Source: a virus
DNA: 33,182 nucleotides
Direction: 5' to 3' (one strand)
Virus record (IMG/VR): IMGVR_UViG_3300025896_000104
Location: 1 to 33,182 of that record
This document shows positions 13,411-22,000 of this stretch, one piece after another. The notes beneath the pieces were generated by a model. It was not told where the DNA came from. It saw nothing but the letters and a program-made list of their open reading frames with translations, and did not search any database. Position 1 is the stretch's first letter, and every line of letters starts with the position of its first letter. A program made the translations under genes and the position numbers.

Positions 13411-13440
13411 AGAAGGGGCCGCGTGCCCCTTTTCTTTTTT
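13411..13440 (+). terminator. Intrinsic terminator before the tail genes
   Basis: AAGGGGC-CGCGT-GCCCCTT (13413-13431) followed by a T-rich run makes a good Rho-independent terminator. It lies only about 10 bases before the tail adaptor start, with GGAGA between, so termination must be partial or a start of transcription must lie close by. Confidence 0.78.
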
Positions 13441-13449
13441 GGAGAATTT

Positions 13450-14127
13450 ATGGCCAGCGTCGTCGATATTTGCAACCAAGCGCTGAGCCATCTGGGCGAC
13501 AGCGCCACGGTGTCCAGCATTGACCCACCCGAGGGCTCAGCCCAAGCCGAGCATTGCGCACGGTTCTACCCCATGGCGCTGGCCGCCTTGCTGGAGATGC
13601 ACCCGTGGTCATTCGCTACCCGTCGGGCAACGCTGGCCGCGGTGGTCAACCCGTCAACCACCTGGCGCTACTGCTACGCGCTGCCGTCCAATGCGGTCAA
13701 CCTGATCTCAGTGCTGGCGCCCGATGCAACGGACGACTACAGCTCCAGCATGCAGTCAAGCGCGCAAGCCTATGACAACGACTACGCCCGCAACACCGTG
13801 GGCGGCGCCTACACCCCGCAAGACTTCAGCCCGGAGACTGACGACGCCGGCAACGACATCATCTTGACCAACCAGGCTGACGCCGTGCTGCGCTACACCA
13901 TGCAGGTGACCGACACCAGCAAGTTCTCGCCCTTGTTTGTCGAGTGCTTGGGCTGGCTGCTGGCTTCCAAGCTATCGGGTCCAGTGCTCAAGGGTGAGGC
14001 GGGCATGACGGCAGGGCAGGCTTGCGTCAAGACCTTTGCCTTTTGGTTGTCCAAGGCCACGGACTCGGACGCCTCGCAGCGCCGCGCCAGCCCGCGGCAG
14101 CAGGTCGGCTGGATGAATGCCCGATGA
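13450..14127 (+). CDS. Tail adaptor (tail tubular protein A-like)
   Basis: The 225-residue protein starts ASVVDICNQALSHLGDSATVSSIDPPEGSAQAEHCARFYPMALAALLEMHPWSFATRRATLA, the signature of podoviral gp11/TTPA-type adaptors that bind below the portal ring. ATG 13450, preceded by GGAGA, is chosen over an upstream in-frame start whose extra residues would translate the terminator hairpin. It overlaps the nozzle gene by ATGA. Length is typical. Confidence 0.85.
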   Translation: MASVVDICNQALSHLGDSATVSSIDPPEGSAQAEHCARFYPMALAALLEMHPWSFATRRATLAAVVNPSTTWRYCYALPSNAVNLISVLAPDATDDYSSSMQSSAQAYDNDYARNTVGGAYTPQDFSPETDDAGNDIILTNQADAVLRYTMQVTDTSKFSPLFVECLGWLLASKLSGPVLKGEAGMTAGQACVKTFAFWLSKATDSDASQRRASPRQQVGWMNAR

Positions 14128-16166
14128 GTACCCGCAAGCTGACCATGGCGTTCTCAGGGGGCGAGGTCACGCCTGAGTTTTGGGGGCAGATTGGAGACGC
14201 CAAGTTTCAATCCGGCTTGGCCACCTGCCGCAACATGATCGTGCTGCCGCATGGTCCGGTCGCCAACCGCGCCGGCTTTGCCTATGTCAACACCGTTAAG
14301 ACGCCAGCCAAGCGCACGCGCCTGGTGCCGTTCACGTACTCCACCACCCAGACCATGGTGCTGGAGTTTGGTGAGTTTTACGTGCGCTTTCACACCATGG
14401 GCGCCACTCTGCTGTCGGCCACCGTGCCTTATGAGGTGGTCACGCCGTACGCAGAGGCAGATCTGTTTGACCTGCATTTTGTGCAGAGCGCTGACGTGCT
14501 GACGCTGGTGCATCCGACCTACGCACCCCGCGAGCTCAAGCGATTGGGCGCCACCAACTGGACGTTGACCGCCATCAGTTTTGTATCTAACTTGACAACG
14601 CCCAACCAGCCGACCGTGACGCCGACCGGCTCAGGCACCACCAGCTACAGTTATGCGGTGACCAGTGTCGGGGCGACGGGTCTGGAAGAGTCGGCATCAT
14701 CCACCGCGGGCAGCGGCACCGGCAACGTGCTGGTCACTGGCCAGTACATGACCATCAGCTGGAGCAGCACCGGCGCCAGCCGATACAACGTCTACAAGCA
14801 AAGCAATGGTCTGTTTGGCTACATCGGCCAGACCGACGGCTTGACCTTCAAAGACGACAACATCACGGCCAACTTAGGCAAGACGCCGCCCATCGTGAAC
14901 AACCCGTTCAACGCGGCCGGCTACTACCCTGGCGCGGTGTCTTACTTTGAGCAGCGGCGCTGCTTTGCCGGGTCAACCAACGAGCCGCAAAACCTGCGCA
15001 TGACGCGCTCAGGCACCGAGTCCAACCTGACATATTCGATCCCCGTGCGGGATGACGACAGCATCAACATCCGCGTCGCAGCGCGTGAGGCCAACACCAT
15101 CCGGCACATTGTTCCGCTGAGTAACCTGGTGTTGCTGACAGCGGCCGCTGAGTGGCGGGTGACATCTGTCAACTCTGACGCCATCACGCCCACCTCGATC
15201 AGCGTCAAGCCGCAGTCCTATGTAGGCGCCAACAACGTGCAGCCGGTGATTGTGAACAACAACATCCTGTATGCAGCCAGCCGCGGCGGTCACCTGCGCG
15301 AGATGGCTTACAACTTTCAAGCCGGTGGCTACATCACCGGCGACTTGAGTCTGCGCGCTCCGCACCTGTTCGACGGCCTGGACATCGTGGACATGGCCTA
15401 CAGCAAAGCACCCCAGCCGCTGGTCTGGGCCGTCAGCTCCAACGGCAAATTGCTGGGCCTGACCTACGTGCCCGAGCAGCAGCTGGGCGCCTTGCACCAG
15501 CATGACACCGACGGCCTGTTTGAGAGCTGCTGCGTGGTGGCTGAAGGCAGTGCCGACGTGCTTTACGTCATCGTCAAGCGCACCATCAACGGCGTGGCCA
15601 CGCGTTACGTTGAGCGCATGGCCAGCCGGCTGCTGACCAGCGACCCGGCCGACGCCTTCTTTGTGGACTCTGGTGCCACTTACTCAGGTGCAGCGGCCAC
15701 GGTCATCAGCGGCCTGAGCTGGCTCGAAGGCAAGACTGTCAGCGTGCTGGGCAACGGCGCGGTGTTTCCTCAGAAGGTGGTCGTCGGCGGCTCGATCACG
15801 CTTGAGCAGGCTTGCACCAAGGTCCAGATTGGTCTGCCCATCACGGCCGATGTGCAGACGCTGCCGCTGTCGGCTCAGTTGCAAGACGGTAGCTTTGGCC
15901 AGGGCCACGTCAAGAACGTCAATAAAGTTTGGCTACGGGTTTACAAGTCGTCCGGCGTCTTTGCCGGCCCCAGCGTAGACAAGTTGGTGCAGTTCAAGCA
16001 GCGCACTACCGAAGCCTATGGCGCACCGCCGGCGCTCATCAGCACCGAGATCGAGATCATGCTGGAGCCGAGCTGGCAGGCCGGCGGGCAGATCTATGTA
16101 CGGCAGTCGGACCCGCTGCCGCTGACGCTAGTGTCGATGACGGTCGAAGCCGCCATGGGGGGGTGA
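14124..16166 (+). CDS. Tail nozzle (tail tubular protein B-like)
   Basis: The 680-residue protein has the usual nozzle N-terminus MSTRKLTMAFSGGEVTPEFWGQIGDAKFQSGLATCRNMIVLPHGPVANRAGFAYVNTVK. An Ig-like insert follows at about residues 160-260 (PTVTPTGSGTTSYSYAVTSV ... YNVYKQSNGLFGYIGQTDG, fibronectin/Ig-like beta pattern), then a beta-propeller-like core. Six copies would form the tail tube end. The ATG at 14124 overlaps the adaptor stop; an open frame extends upstream but lies inside the adaptor gene. It overlaps the next gene by one base (TGATG). Confidence 0.85.
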   Translation: MSTRKLTMAFSGGEVTPEFWGQIGDAKFQSGLATCRNMIVLPHGPVANRAGFAYVNTVKTPAKRTRLVPFTYSTTQTMVLEFGEFYVRFHTMGATLLSATVPYEVVTPYAEADLFDLHFVQSADVLTLVHPTYAPRELKRLGATNWTLTAISFVSNLTTPNQPTVTPTGSGTTSYSYAVTSVGATGLEESASSTAGSGTGNVLVTGQYMTISWSSTGASRYNVYKQSNGLFGYIGQTDGLTFKDDNITANLGKTPPIVNNPFNAAGYYPGAVSYFEQRRCFAGSTNEPQNLRMTRSGTESNLTYSIPVRDDDSINIRVAAREANTIRHIVPLSNLVLLTAAAEWRVTSVNSDAITPTSISVKPQSYVGANNVQPVIVNNNILYAASRGGHLREMAYNFQAGGYITGDLSLRAPHLFDGLDIVDMAYSKAPQPLVWAVSSNGKLLGLTYVPEQQLGALHQHDTDGLFESCCVVAEGSADVLYVIVKRTINGVATRYVERMASRLLTSDPADAFFVDSGATYSGAAATVISGLSWLEGKTVSVLGNGAVFPQKVVVGGSITLEQACTKVQIGLPITADVQTLPLSAQLQDGSFGQGHVKNVNKVWLRVYKSSGVFAGPSVDKLVQFKQRTTEAYGAPPALISTEIEIMLEPSWQAGGQIYVRQSDPLPLTLVSMTVEAAMGG

Positions 16167-16636
16167 TGGCCAGGCTCATTTTGGCGGCGGTAACCAGCGA
16201 GCACCTGGCGTTCTTGGCGCCACGCTTGCGTGATGCCGACGTGCAGGAGCTGCGTGCCAGCCAGGGCGACGGCTTGGGCATGCTGGCCATCTTGCAGCAG
16301 TCAGTGACCGTCAGCGAGGAATGCTGGGTGGCGACCACGCAGGCGGGCGAGCCGGTGGCCGTGTTTGGCGTAGCACCCATACCCCAAGCGGCCGGTCACG
16401 CGGCGCCGTGGATGCTGGGCACTGACACGCTGGTGCAGCACGGCCGCGACATCGTGCAACTGGGCAAGCGCTTTGCCGGCCGGTGGAGTGCCGAGTATGA
16501 GCACCTGCTCAATTTTGTAGATGCCCGCAACACCAGGAGCATTGCCTGGCTGCGGCACAGCGGCTACAGCATCCGGCCCGCACAGCCCTACGGCGTCAAC
16601 GGCGAGATGTTCCACATGTTTGAGCGGTGCGCGTAA
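16166..16636 (+). CDS. gp13/DUF2833-like GNAT-fold protein
   Basis: The 156 residues read as a small GNAT-like fold: WVATTQAGEPVAVFGVAPIP, WMLGTDTLVQHGRDIVQLGKRFAGRWSAEYEHLLNFVDARNTRSIAWLRHSGYSIRPAQPYGVNGEMFHMFERC. This is the T7 gp13-type (DUF2833) family encoded before the internal core genes in podoviruses. T7 gp13 is needed for virion assembly, and catalytic activity is not known. The start is ATG 16166 in a TGATG junction. Unusually, its last codons and stop (TGC GCG TAA) are part of a GGTGCGCGTAAC element. Confidence 0.75.
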   Translation: MARLILAAVTSEHLAFLAPRLRDADVQELRASQGDGLGMLAILQQSVTVSEECWVATTQAGEPVAVFGVAPIPQAAGHAAPWMLGTDTLVQHGRDIVQLGKRFAGRWSAEYEHLLNFVDARNTRSIAWLRHSGYSIRPAQPYGVNGEMFHMFERCA

Positions 16637-16658
16637 CTGGCCAGCCAGCGGCCACAGT
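16626..16658 (+). promoter_or_regulatory. Late-module element, copy 3, overlapping a stop codon
   Basis: GGTGCGCGTAAC lies at 16626-16637, followed by TGG and by GCCAC at 16651-16655, exactly the spacing of copies 1 and 4. A hairpin TGGCC-N7-GGCCA covers 16638-16654. The start codon of the gp14-like gene follows 48 bases after the 12-mer. The TAA of the upstream gene is inside the 12-mer. Confidence 0.65.
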
Positions 16659-16685
16659 AGGCCCAACCAAATAAAGGGCAGCTAC

Positions 16686-17273
16686 ATGTGCAACGCGCTT
16701 GCAATGATGGGGGCAGGCGCCGCCTCATCAGCGGTCGGGGCTTACAACAGCGCCCAATCTTCCAAGATTTCCCTCGGCCTTCAGGCTAACCTTGCGGACA
16801 TCAACGCCCGCATGAGCGAAAGCGCAGCCCAGCAGACCCTGCTGACCGGCCAGCGCGAAGAGCAAAAAAGCATGATCGCCACGGCCAACATGAAGGGCGC
16901 CCAGCGCGCCAGCATGGCCGCCAACGGCATTGAGCTGGGCGAGGGCACCGCCAATCAAGTCCTCACCAGCACCGACGTATTGGGTGAGATTGATGCCAAC
17001 ACCATTCACGCCAACGCCGTGCGCTCGGCCTGGGGTTACCGCATCCAAGGCGTTAACCAATCGAATCAAGCGCTCACGTCGCGCTCGGCGGCCAGCGCTA
17101 TCAACCCCGGCATGTCGGCCATGACGTCTCTTGTCGGCAGTGCGGCGTCAGTGGCTACCAGTTGGTATGGGCTGAAGAACGCGGGGGTAGGTACACCGGC
17201 GCCAACCACTTCACCGGGATTTGACCCCATGGGCGACTTCTATCAGCGCGGCAATGCCGGATCAGGGGGTTAA
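16686..17273 (+). CDS. Internal virion protein, gp14-like
   Basis: ATG 16686 (AAGGGC upstream) opens a 195-residue protein starting MCNALAMMGAGAASSAVGAYNSAQSSKI, very like the MC-plus-hydrophobic start of T7 gp14-type ejection proteins. A Gln/Ala-rich helical middle follows (LQANLADINARMSESAAQQTLLTGQREEQKSMIATANMKGAQRASMAANGIELGEGTANQVL), then a second hydrophobic stretch and a Pro-rich tail. Such proteins leave the virion first and form the outer-membrane part of the DNA channel. An open frame upstream of 16686 belongs to another gene. The next gene starts right after its stop. Confidence 0.75.
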   Translation: MCNALAMMGAGAASSAVGAYNSAQSSKISLGLQANLADINARMSESAAQQTLLTGQREEQKSMIATANMKGAQRASMAANGIELGEGTANQVLTSTDVLGEIDANTIHANAVRSAWGYRIQGVNQSNQALTSRSAASAINPGMSAMTSLVGSAASVATSWYGLKNAGVGTPAPTTSPGFDPMGDFYQRGNAGSGG

Positions 17274-19091
17274 ATGCCTAGAGTTCCAACTTATGACAAC
17301 TTGCAGACGCAAGTCAGCGGCATGCCGAATGCCCAGATCGCTATGCCAAGCGGGCCAACGGCTGGCGGTATTGCCGCCGAGCAGGCCAGCCAGTTAGGTA
17401 AAAACCTGACCGCGGCCGGTGGCGAGATGGCCAAGATCCAGATCAAGGCGCAAGAAGAAGCCAACCAGGTCAGGGTGGACGATGCCACCAACCAGCTGGT
17501 GCAAGCCCGCACCCAGTTGCAGATCGAGGCATTAGGCACGACCGGGCGCAATGCGCTTGAGCGGCCGGACGGCCAGAGCCTGCAAGGCGAGTACGGCGAC
17601 AAGCTCAAGAAAATAAGCTCAGACATCTCAGCCAAGCTGGGCAACTCTGCGCAGCAGCTGAGTTTTGCGCACAGCTCCGGCCAGCTGGCTAACCAGATGA
17701 ACGGCACGCTGGGCACGCATGTGTTGCAGCAGCAAAAGCAGTTTCAGGCTGACACCTGGAAAGCCACCGCATTGGCTGCGCAGCAGCAGGGCGTCATGCT
17801 CTATGGCGACCCCGCTATGCGTGAGCAGTCGGCCTCTGCTATTGACAGCGTAGTTGGCAAGATCTCGGCGGCCAATAAGTGGCACCCTACTGAGGACAAA
17901 GCCCTGATTGATGGTTTGCGGACTGAACTGATGTCGCCCATGATTGGCGGCATCATCCACGGGATGCTGGGCGCCGGCAAGTCGGCCGAAGCGCTTGGCT
18001 ATTACAACGCCAACAGCACCATGCTGACGCTGCCGCACCGGGTGGCACTGCATGACGCCATCCAGTCGGTCGATGTGATGGTGCGCGGCGAGGCGGGGGC
18101 TGATGCAGCTTGGGCAGCCTTTGCGCCCAAGGGTCCGAACGATCCGATACGCCTGTACGACATGGAGCAGTCGCTGCGCGAAACATTCAAAGGCGACCCC
18201 AAGATGCGTGATGCCGCGATGACCAGCATCAAGCAGCGCGCCGTAGCCTTCAACGCACAGCAAAGCGAAGTCAACGCTGGCGGCATCAACACCATTTACG
18301 GAATGATCGACGCTGGCGAAAGCATGATTAAGGTGAAGAGCTCATCGGCCTGGTTGGGTTTGCCGGAGGCTAAGCGGCATGAGATCACCAAGGGACTGGA
18401 GTCTGAGGCGGCTACCCGCGCAGCACGCGGCGCTTCTGAGGCTTCGCGTCAAGTCAGCCTACTGACGGCCAATGACAAGCTATCGCTGATCTCCAACGGC
18501 GCCGACTATTTGCACGACAGCGACCCCGACGTGTTGGGCAACAAGACGCGGGCAGAGGTCGAGGCCATGCGTACAAAGTACGGCTTTGAGGGCACACAGC
18601 ATTTGCTCAGCCGCTATGACATGCTGCAAAACAAAGACGCCAAGCTGACCGCCCGGATAGACGATTCGACCTTTAAAGCCGTAGTGACTGATGTGCTCGA
18701 TATTGACGCCTACCGGACCGGCAACAGCGAAACAAAAGCGATGCTGGGCAACCTCAAGAACCGGGTGGACATCCTCCTGCAAAGCAAAGCCCAGGCGCTG
18801 CGCCGTCCGCTGACGACTGAGGAGAAAACCCAGTTCATGCGTGACGAGGCAGCCAAGGTTGTGACTATCAATGGTTGGATCAACAGCGAAAAACCGGCGA
18901 TGGCCCTCACCCCAAGTCAAGCCAGCCGAGTAGTTGTTCCTGCGGCGATGCGGGTGCGTCTGCTCAAAGACTTGGCCGATGCCTATAAAAAAACCGGCGA
19001 CAAAGATTACGGCCCCACAGAGGGGAATCTAAGACGCCTGTACCTCAAAGAAATAAGCCCACTTTCTGGATTACCTGATGCCACTCAATGA
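17274..19091 (+). CDS. Internal virion protein, gp15-like
   Basis: The 605-residue protein is almost wholly helical and hydrophilic. It has a long Gln/Ala-rich region (about 45-190) with coiled-coil character, and no transmembrane segment or catalytic motif is evident. Position between the gp14-like protein and the giant protein is that of T7 gp15, which forms part of the periplasmic ejection tube. It starts on the base after the gp14-like stop and overlaps the giant gene by 14 bases. Assignment is by size, composition and gene order; detailed homology was not checked. Confidence 0.65.
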   Translation: MPRVPTYDNLQTQVSGMPNAQIAMPSGPTAGGIAAEQASQLGKNLTAAGGEMAKIQIKAQEEANQVRVDDATNQLVQARTQLQIEALGTTGRNALERPDGQSLQGEYGDKLKKISSDISAKLGNSAQQLSFAHSSGQLANQMNGTLGTHVLQQQKQFQADTWKATALAAQQQGVMLYGDPAMREQSASAIDSVVGKISAANKWHPTEDKALIDGLRTELMSPMIGGIIHGMLGAGKSAEALGYYNANSTMLTLPHRVALHDAIQSVDVMVRGEAGADAAWAAFAPKGPNDPIRLYDMEQSLRETFKGDPKMRDAAMTSIKQRAVAFNAQQSEVNAGGINTIYGMIDAGESMIKVKSSSAWLGLPEAKRHEITKGLESEAATRAARGASEASRQVSLLTANDKLSLISNGADYLHDSDPDVLGNKTRAEVEAMRTKYGFEGTQHLLSRYDMLQNKDAKLTARIDDSTFKAVVTDVLDIDAYRTGNSETKAMLGNLKNRVDILLQSKAQALRRPLTTEEKTQFMRDEAAKVVTINGWINSEKPAMALTPSQASRVVVPAAMRVRLLKDLADAYKKTGDKDYGPTEGNLRRLYLKEISPLSGLPDATQ

Positions 19092-22000
19092 TTCAATGAC
19101 CGTACCGATGGGCGACACCATGGGGGCTCCGGCCGATGACATGAACCCGATTATTCGGGCAGAGCTGGAGGGCAAGCGCACCCGCTTTCGCGCTACCGTC
19201 AGCGGGGCAGTCGCAGCCAACCCGGATGAGGTAGCTCGACAAAACCAGATAGCGAGTTATTTGGACCAGCCGCGGGGCGTCGTTGCAGTTAACCCGCAAG
19301 AGGCTGAGCGCAGTGCGGCCATCAAGCGGGTGACGGATGACTCAGCGGTGTCTCCGGTGCTCCAACTCAAGTACAGCGATGCCGACTTTGCCAAGCTGGC
19401 CCATGACGACAGTGGCCCATTGTCTGCCATTGCATCGGCCGCAAAGTGGCTGGTAAACGCACCCGACGCACCGGCTGGCGGCAGCATTCAAACGGTGCGG
19501 GCTTTGGCATCTGGTGCGCCGCGTTTGGCGTCCGGCTTGTGGGGCGCAGCTGCGGCCGTTGGCGGTATTGGTGACCAGATCACGCAGTCGATTGACGACG
19601 CTGCCGCCTTTGTCACGAACACACCACGCCGCCAGATTGTTGGGACGACTGGGCCTGAGACGTTCTTCCTGGCGCAGCAAAAGACAGCGCAGAACACAGC
19701 TGCCAACGTCATGGGCATGAGTAAGGACGCTGGCTTTGTTGAGAAGGCGGCGATGTCTGGCTTGCAGTCGGCCGGTCAAAGCCTGCTGCTGGCGCCGCTG
19801 GGCTTGGCTCAGAGCGCAGGCAACGCCAGCATCAACGCCTTGCTGGGCGTGATGGGCGTCTCGACAGGCGGCGAGTCTTACGGCAAAGCACGGGCCGCGG
19901 GCGTCAGCCCATTCCAGGCAGCGGCCTACGGTATCGAGGATGCTGTCGCTGAAGTCGTGACTGAAAAGTATTTAGGCATTGCGGGCTTCCTCAAAAATGT
20001 CAAGGCGGGCGCGAGTGCGGCTAAGCTGTTTGGCTATGAGGTGGTGAAAGAAGTGCCCGGCGAGATTGGCGCCACCCTCTGGCAAAACTTCAACGAGTGG
20101 ATGAATGTCAACCCCGGCAAGCCGATTGTTGACTTCGTTTCAGAGCAGCCGGCAGCTATTGCGGAAACTATCATTGCCACCTTGGTGGGCGGCGGTGCGC
20201 AGATCGGTGTCGTGCGCGGCATCGACCGGCTGATTGACCCAGACCAAACAGAGCGCAAAGGCCAACAAGCCGAGCAGCACGCCTCTGTGCTGGAGGCCAT
20301 GCAGACCACCATGCAGGCCAGCAAGCTGCTTGAGCGCAGCCCTGAGACGCTGACCAGTTACGCGCAGGACTTGGTAGACGAGGGCACGCCCAATGTCTAT
20401 TTGGATTCAGCCAAGCTGGTTGAGGCGGGGGTCGATCTGCAAGCCTTGGCGCAAGTGATGCCGAGCTTGGCCAGTCAGTTGGACCAGGCCCAAAGCGGCG
20501 CCGACCTGGTGGTGCCGACGGGTGAGTTTTTAGCCGGCAGCTTGACCGAATCGGGCAGCGCGTTTTCGCAGGCTTTGGTCGAGCACGCCCGCACTGACGC
20601 CAGCGGCATGAGCCGAGCCGACGCCAAGGTCTACATGGCCGAGAAGGGCGACAAGCTGAACGCCGAGATCGAGCAGGTGCTCAAAGAGCATGAGAACGAT
20701 GCCGAGTTCAAGGCCGGCCGTGACCAGGTGCAGGCTGAGCTGCTGACCCAGTTGAACGCGGTCAAGCGCTTCACCCCAGCGGTGAACACCCAGTACGCCA
20801 CCCTGGCCGCCAACTTCTACGCAGTGATGGCAGCTCGCAGCGGTATGTCTGTGCCGCAGTTCGCGCAGACCTACCAGCTGGGTTTTAGTGGCCAGACGCA
20901 AGCCGGTGCGCAGGTGCTGGGGCAGCCGGCCATGAGCACATCTGAAGTGGTGGCGGGCATCGAAAGCAAATACCCTGATCTGAAGCTGGACGTCGGCGGT
21001 AGCGATAACACGATCAGTGTGTCCCGCATTGTTTTGCCGCAAGACCAACGAGGCCAGGGCGTCGGCACCGAAGTGATGAATGAGCTGGCGGCACATGCCG
21101 ACGCCACCGGGAAGACCCTGACACTGTCACCATCGAAAGATTTTGGCGGCTCAGTGCCACGGTTGAAGTCGTTTTATAAGTCGTTGGGGTTTGTCGAGAA
21201 CAAAGGCAAGAACAAAGACTTGGCCATCAGCGACAGCATGTACCGCAAGCCACAAGCTGTGGTGGCCGATGCTGCGAATCAGTCACCCCTACAGACCGAC
21301 ACGGCAGCGTTTAAAAAGTGGTTTGGCGACAGCAAGGTGGTGGACGCTGAGGGCAAGCCGCTGGTGGTTTATCACGGCCGTGAGAATGTTGAGGGGCTCG
21401 ACACATTCGATGTCTCTGAGCGGCAGGGCTACAAGCGCATGCAAGTTGGCGCGTATTTCAGTGCCGACAAAGCCTACGCGGCCAGCTACCCGCGGGGCGA
21501 CGGTAACCCAACTGTCGCCGCCTACCTGTCAATTCAGAATCCGTACATTGCAAATTCCTACGCCGAGATAACCCAAGTTGACCAGGCGAGAAAAGACGAG
21601 CTGCAAGCGCTTGGCCACGACGGTGTTATTTTCAACGATGAGGTTGACGGGGCTTTTCATGAGATTCTTGTCTTCGAGCCAACCCAGATCAAAAGCGCCA
21701 TCGGCAACAACGGCAACTTCGACGGCACCAACCCGAACATTTTGAATCAGTCACCCCTACAGACCGAAACGCCCGCCTTCAAGCGTTGGAGTAACGACGC
21801 CCCACTGGTGGATGGTGCATCGGCCGAAACCCATGAATTCAAGACCGGCGAGAAGGTAGTCCTTGAGGCTTATCACGGAACCGCACGCCCTGACCGGGTG
21901 GGTACGGTGTTCCAAAAGAAGCGGGCCACATCCGGCCCCATGGCATTCTTCACGTCCAACCCCGAGCTGGCCAGCAGCTATGCCAAAGGCAAGGCCGACA

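Noticed and set aside
14022-14123. Upstream extension of the tail nozzle gene
   Set aside because: It lies within the adaptor gene; the ATGA junction at 14124 gives the family-typical N-terminus.
15929-16165. Upstream in-frame extension of the gp13/DUF2833-like gene
   Set aside because: The bases belong to the tail nozzle gene in another frame; the TGATG junction at 16164-16168 gives a normal start.
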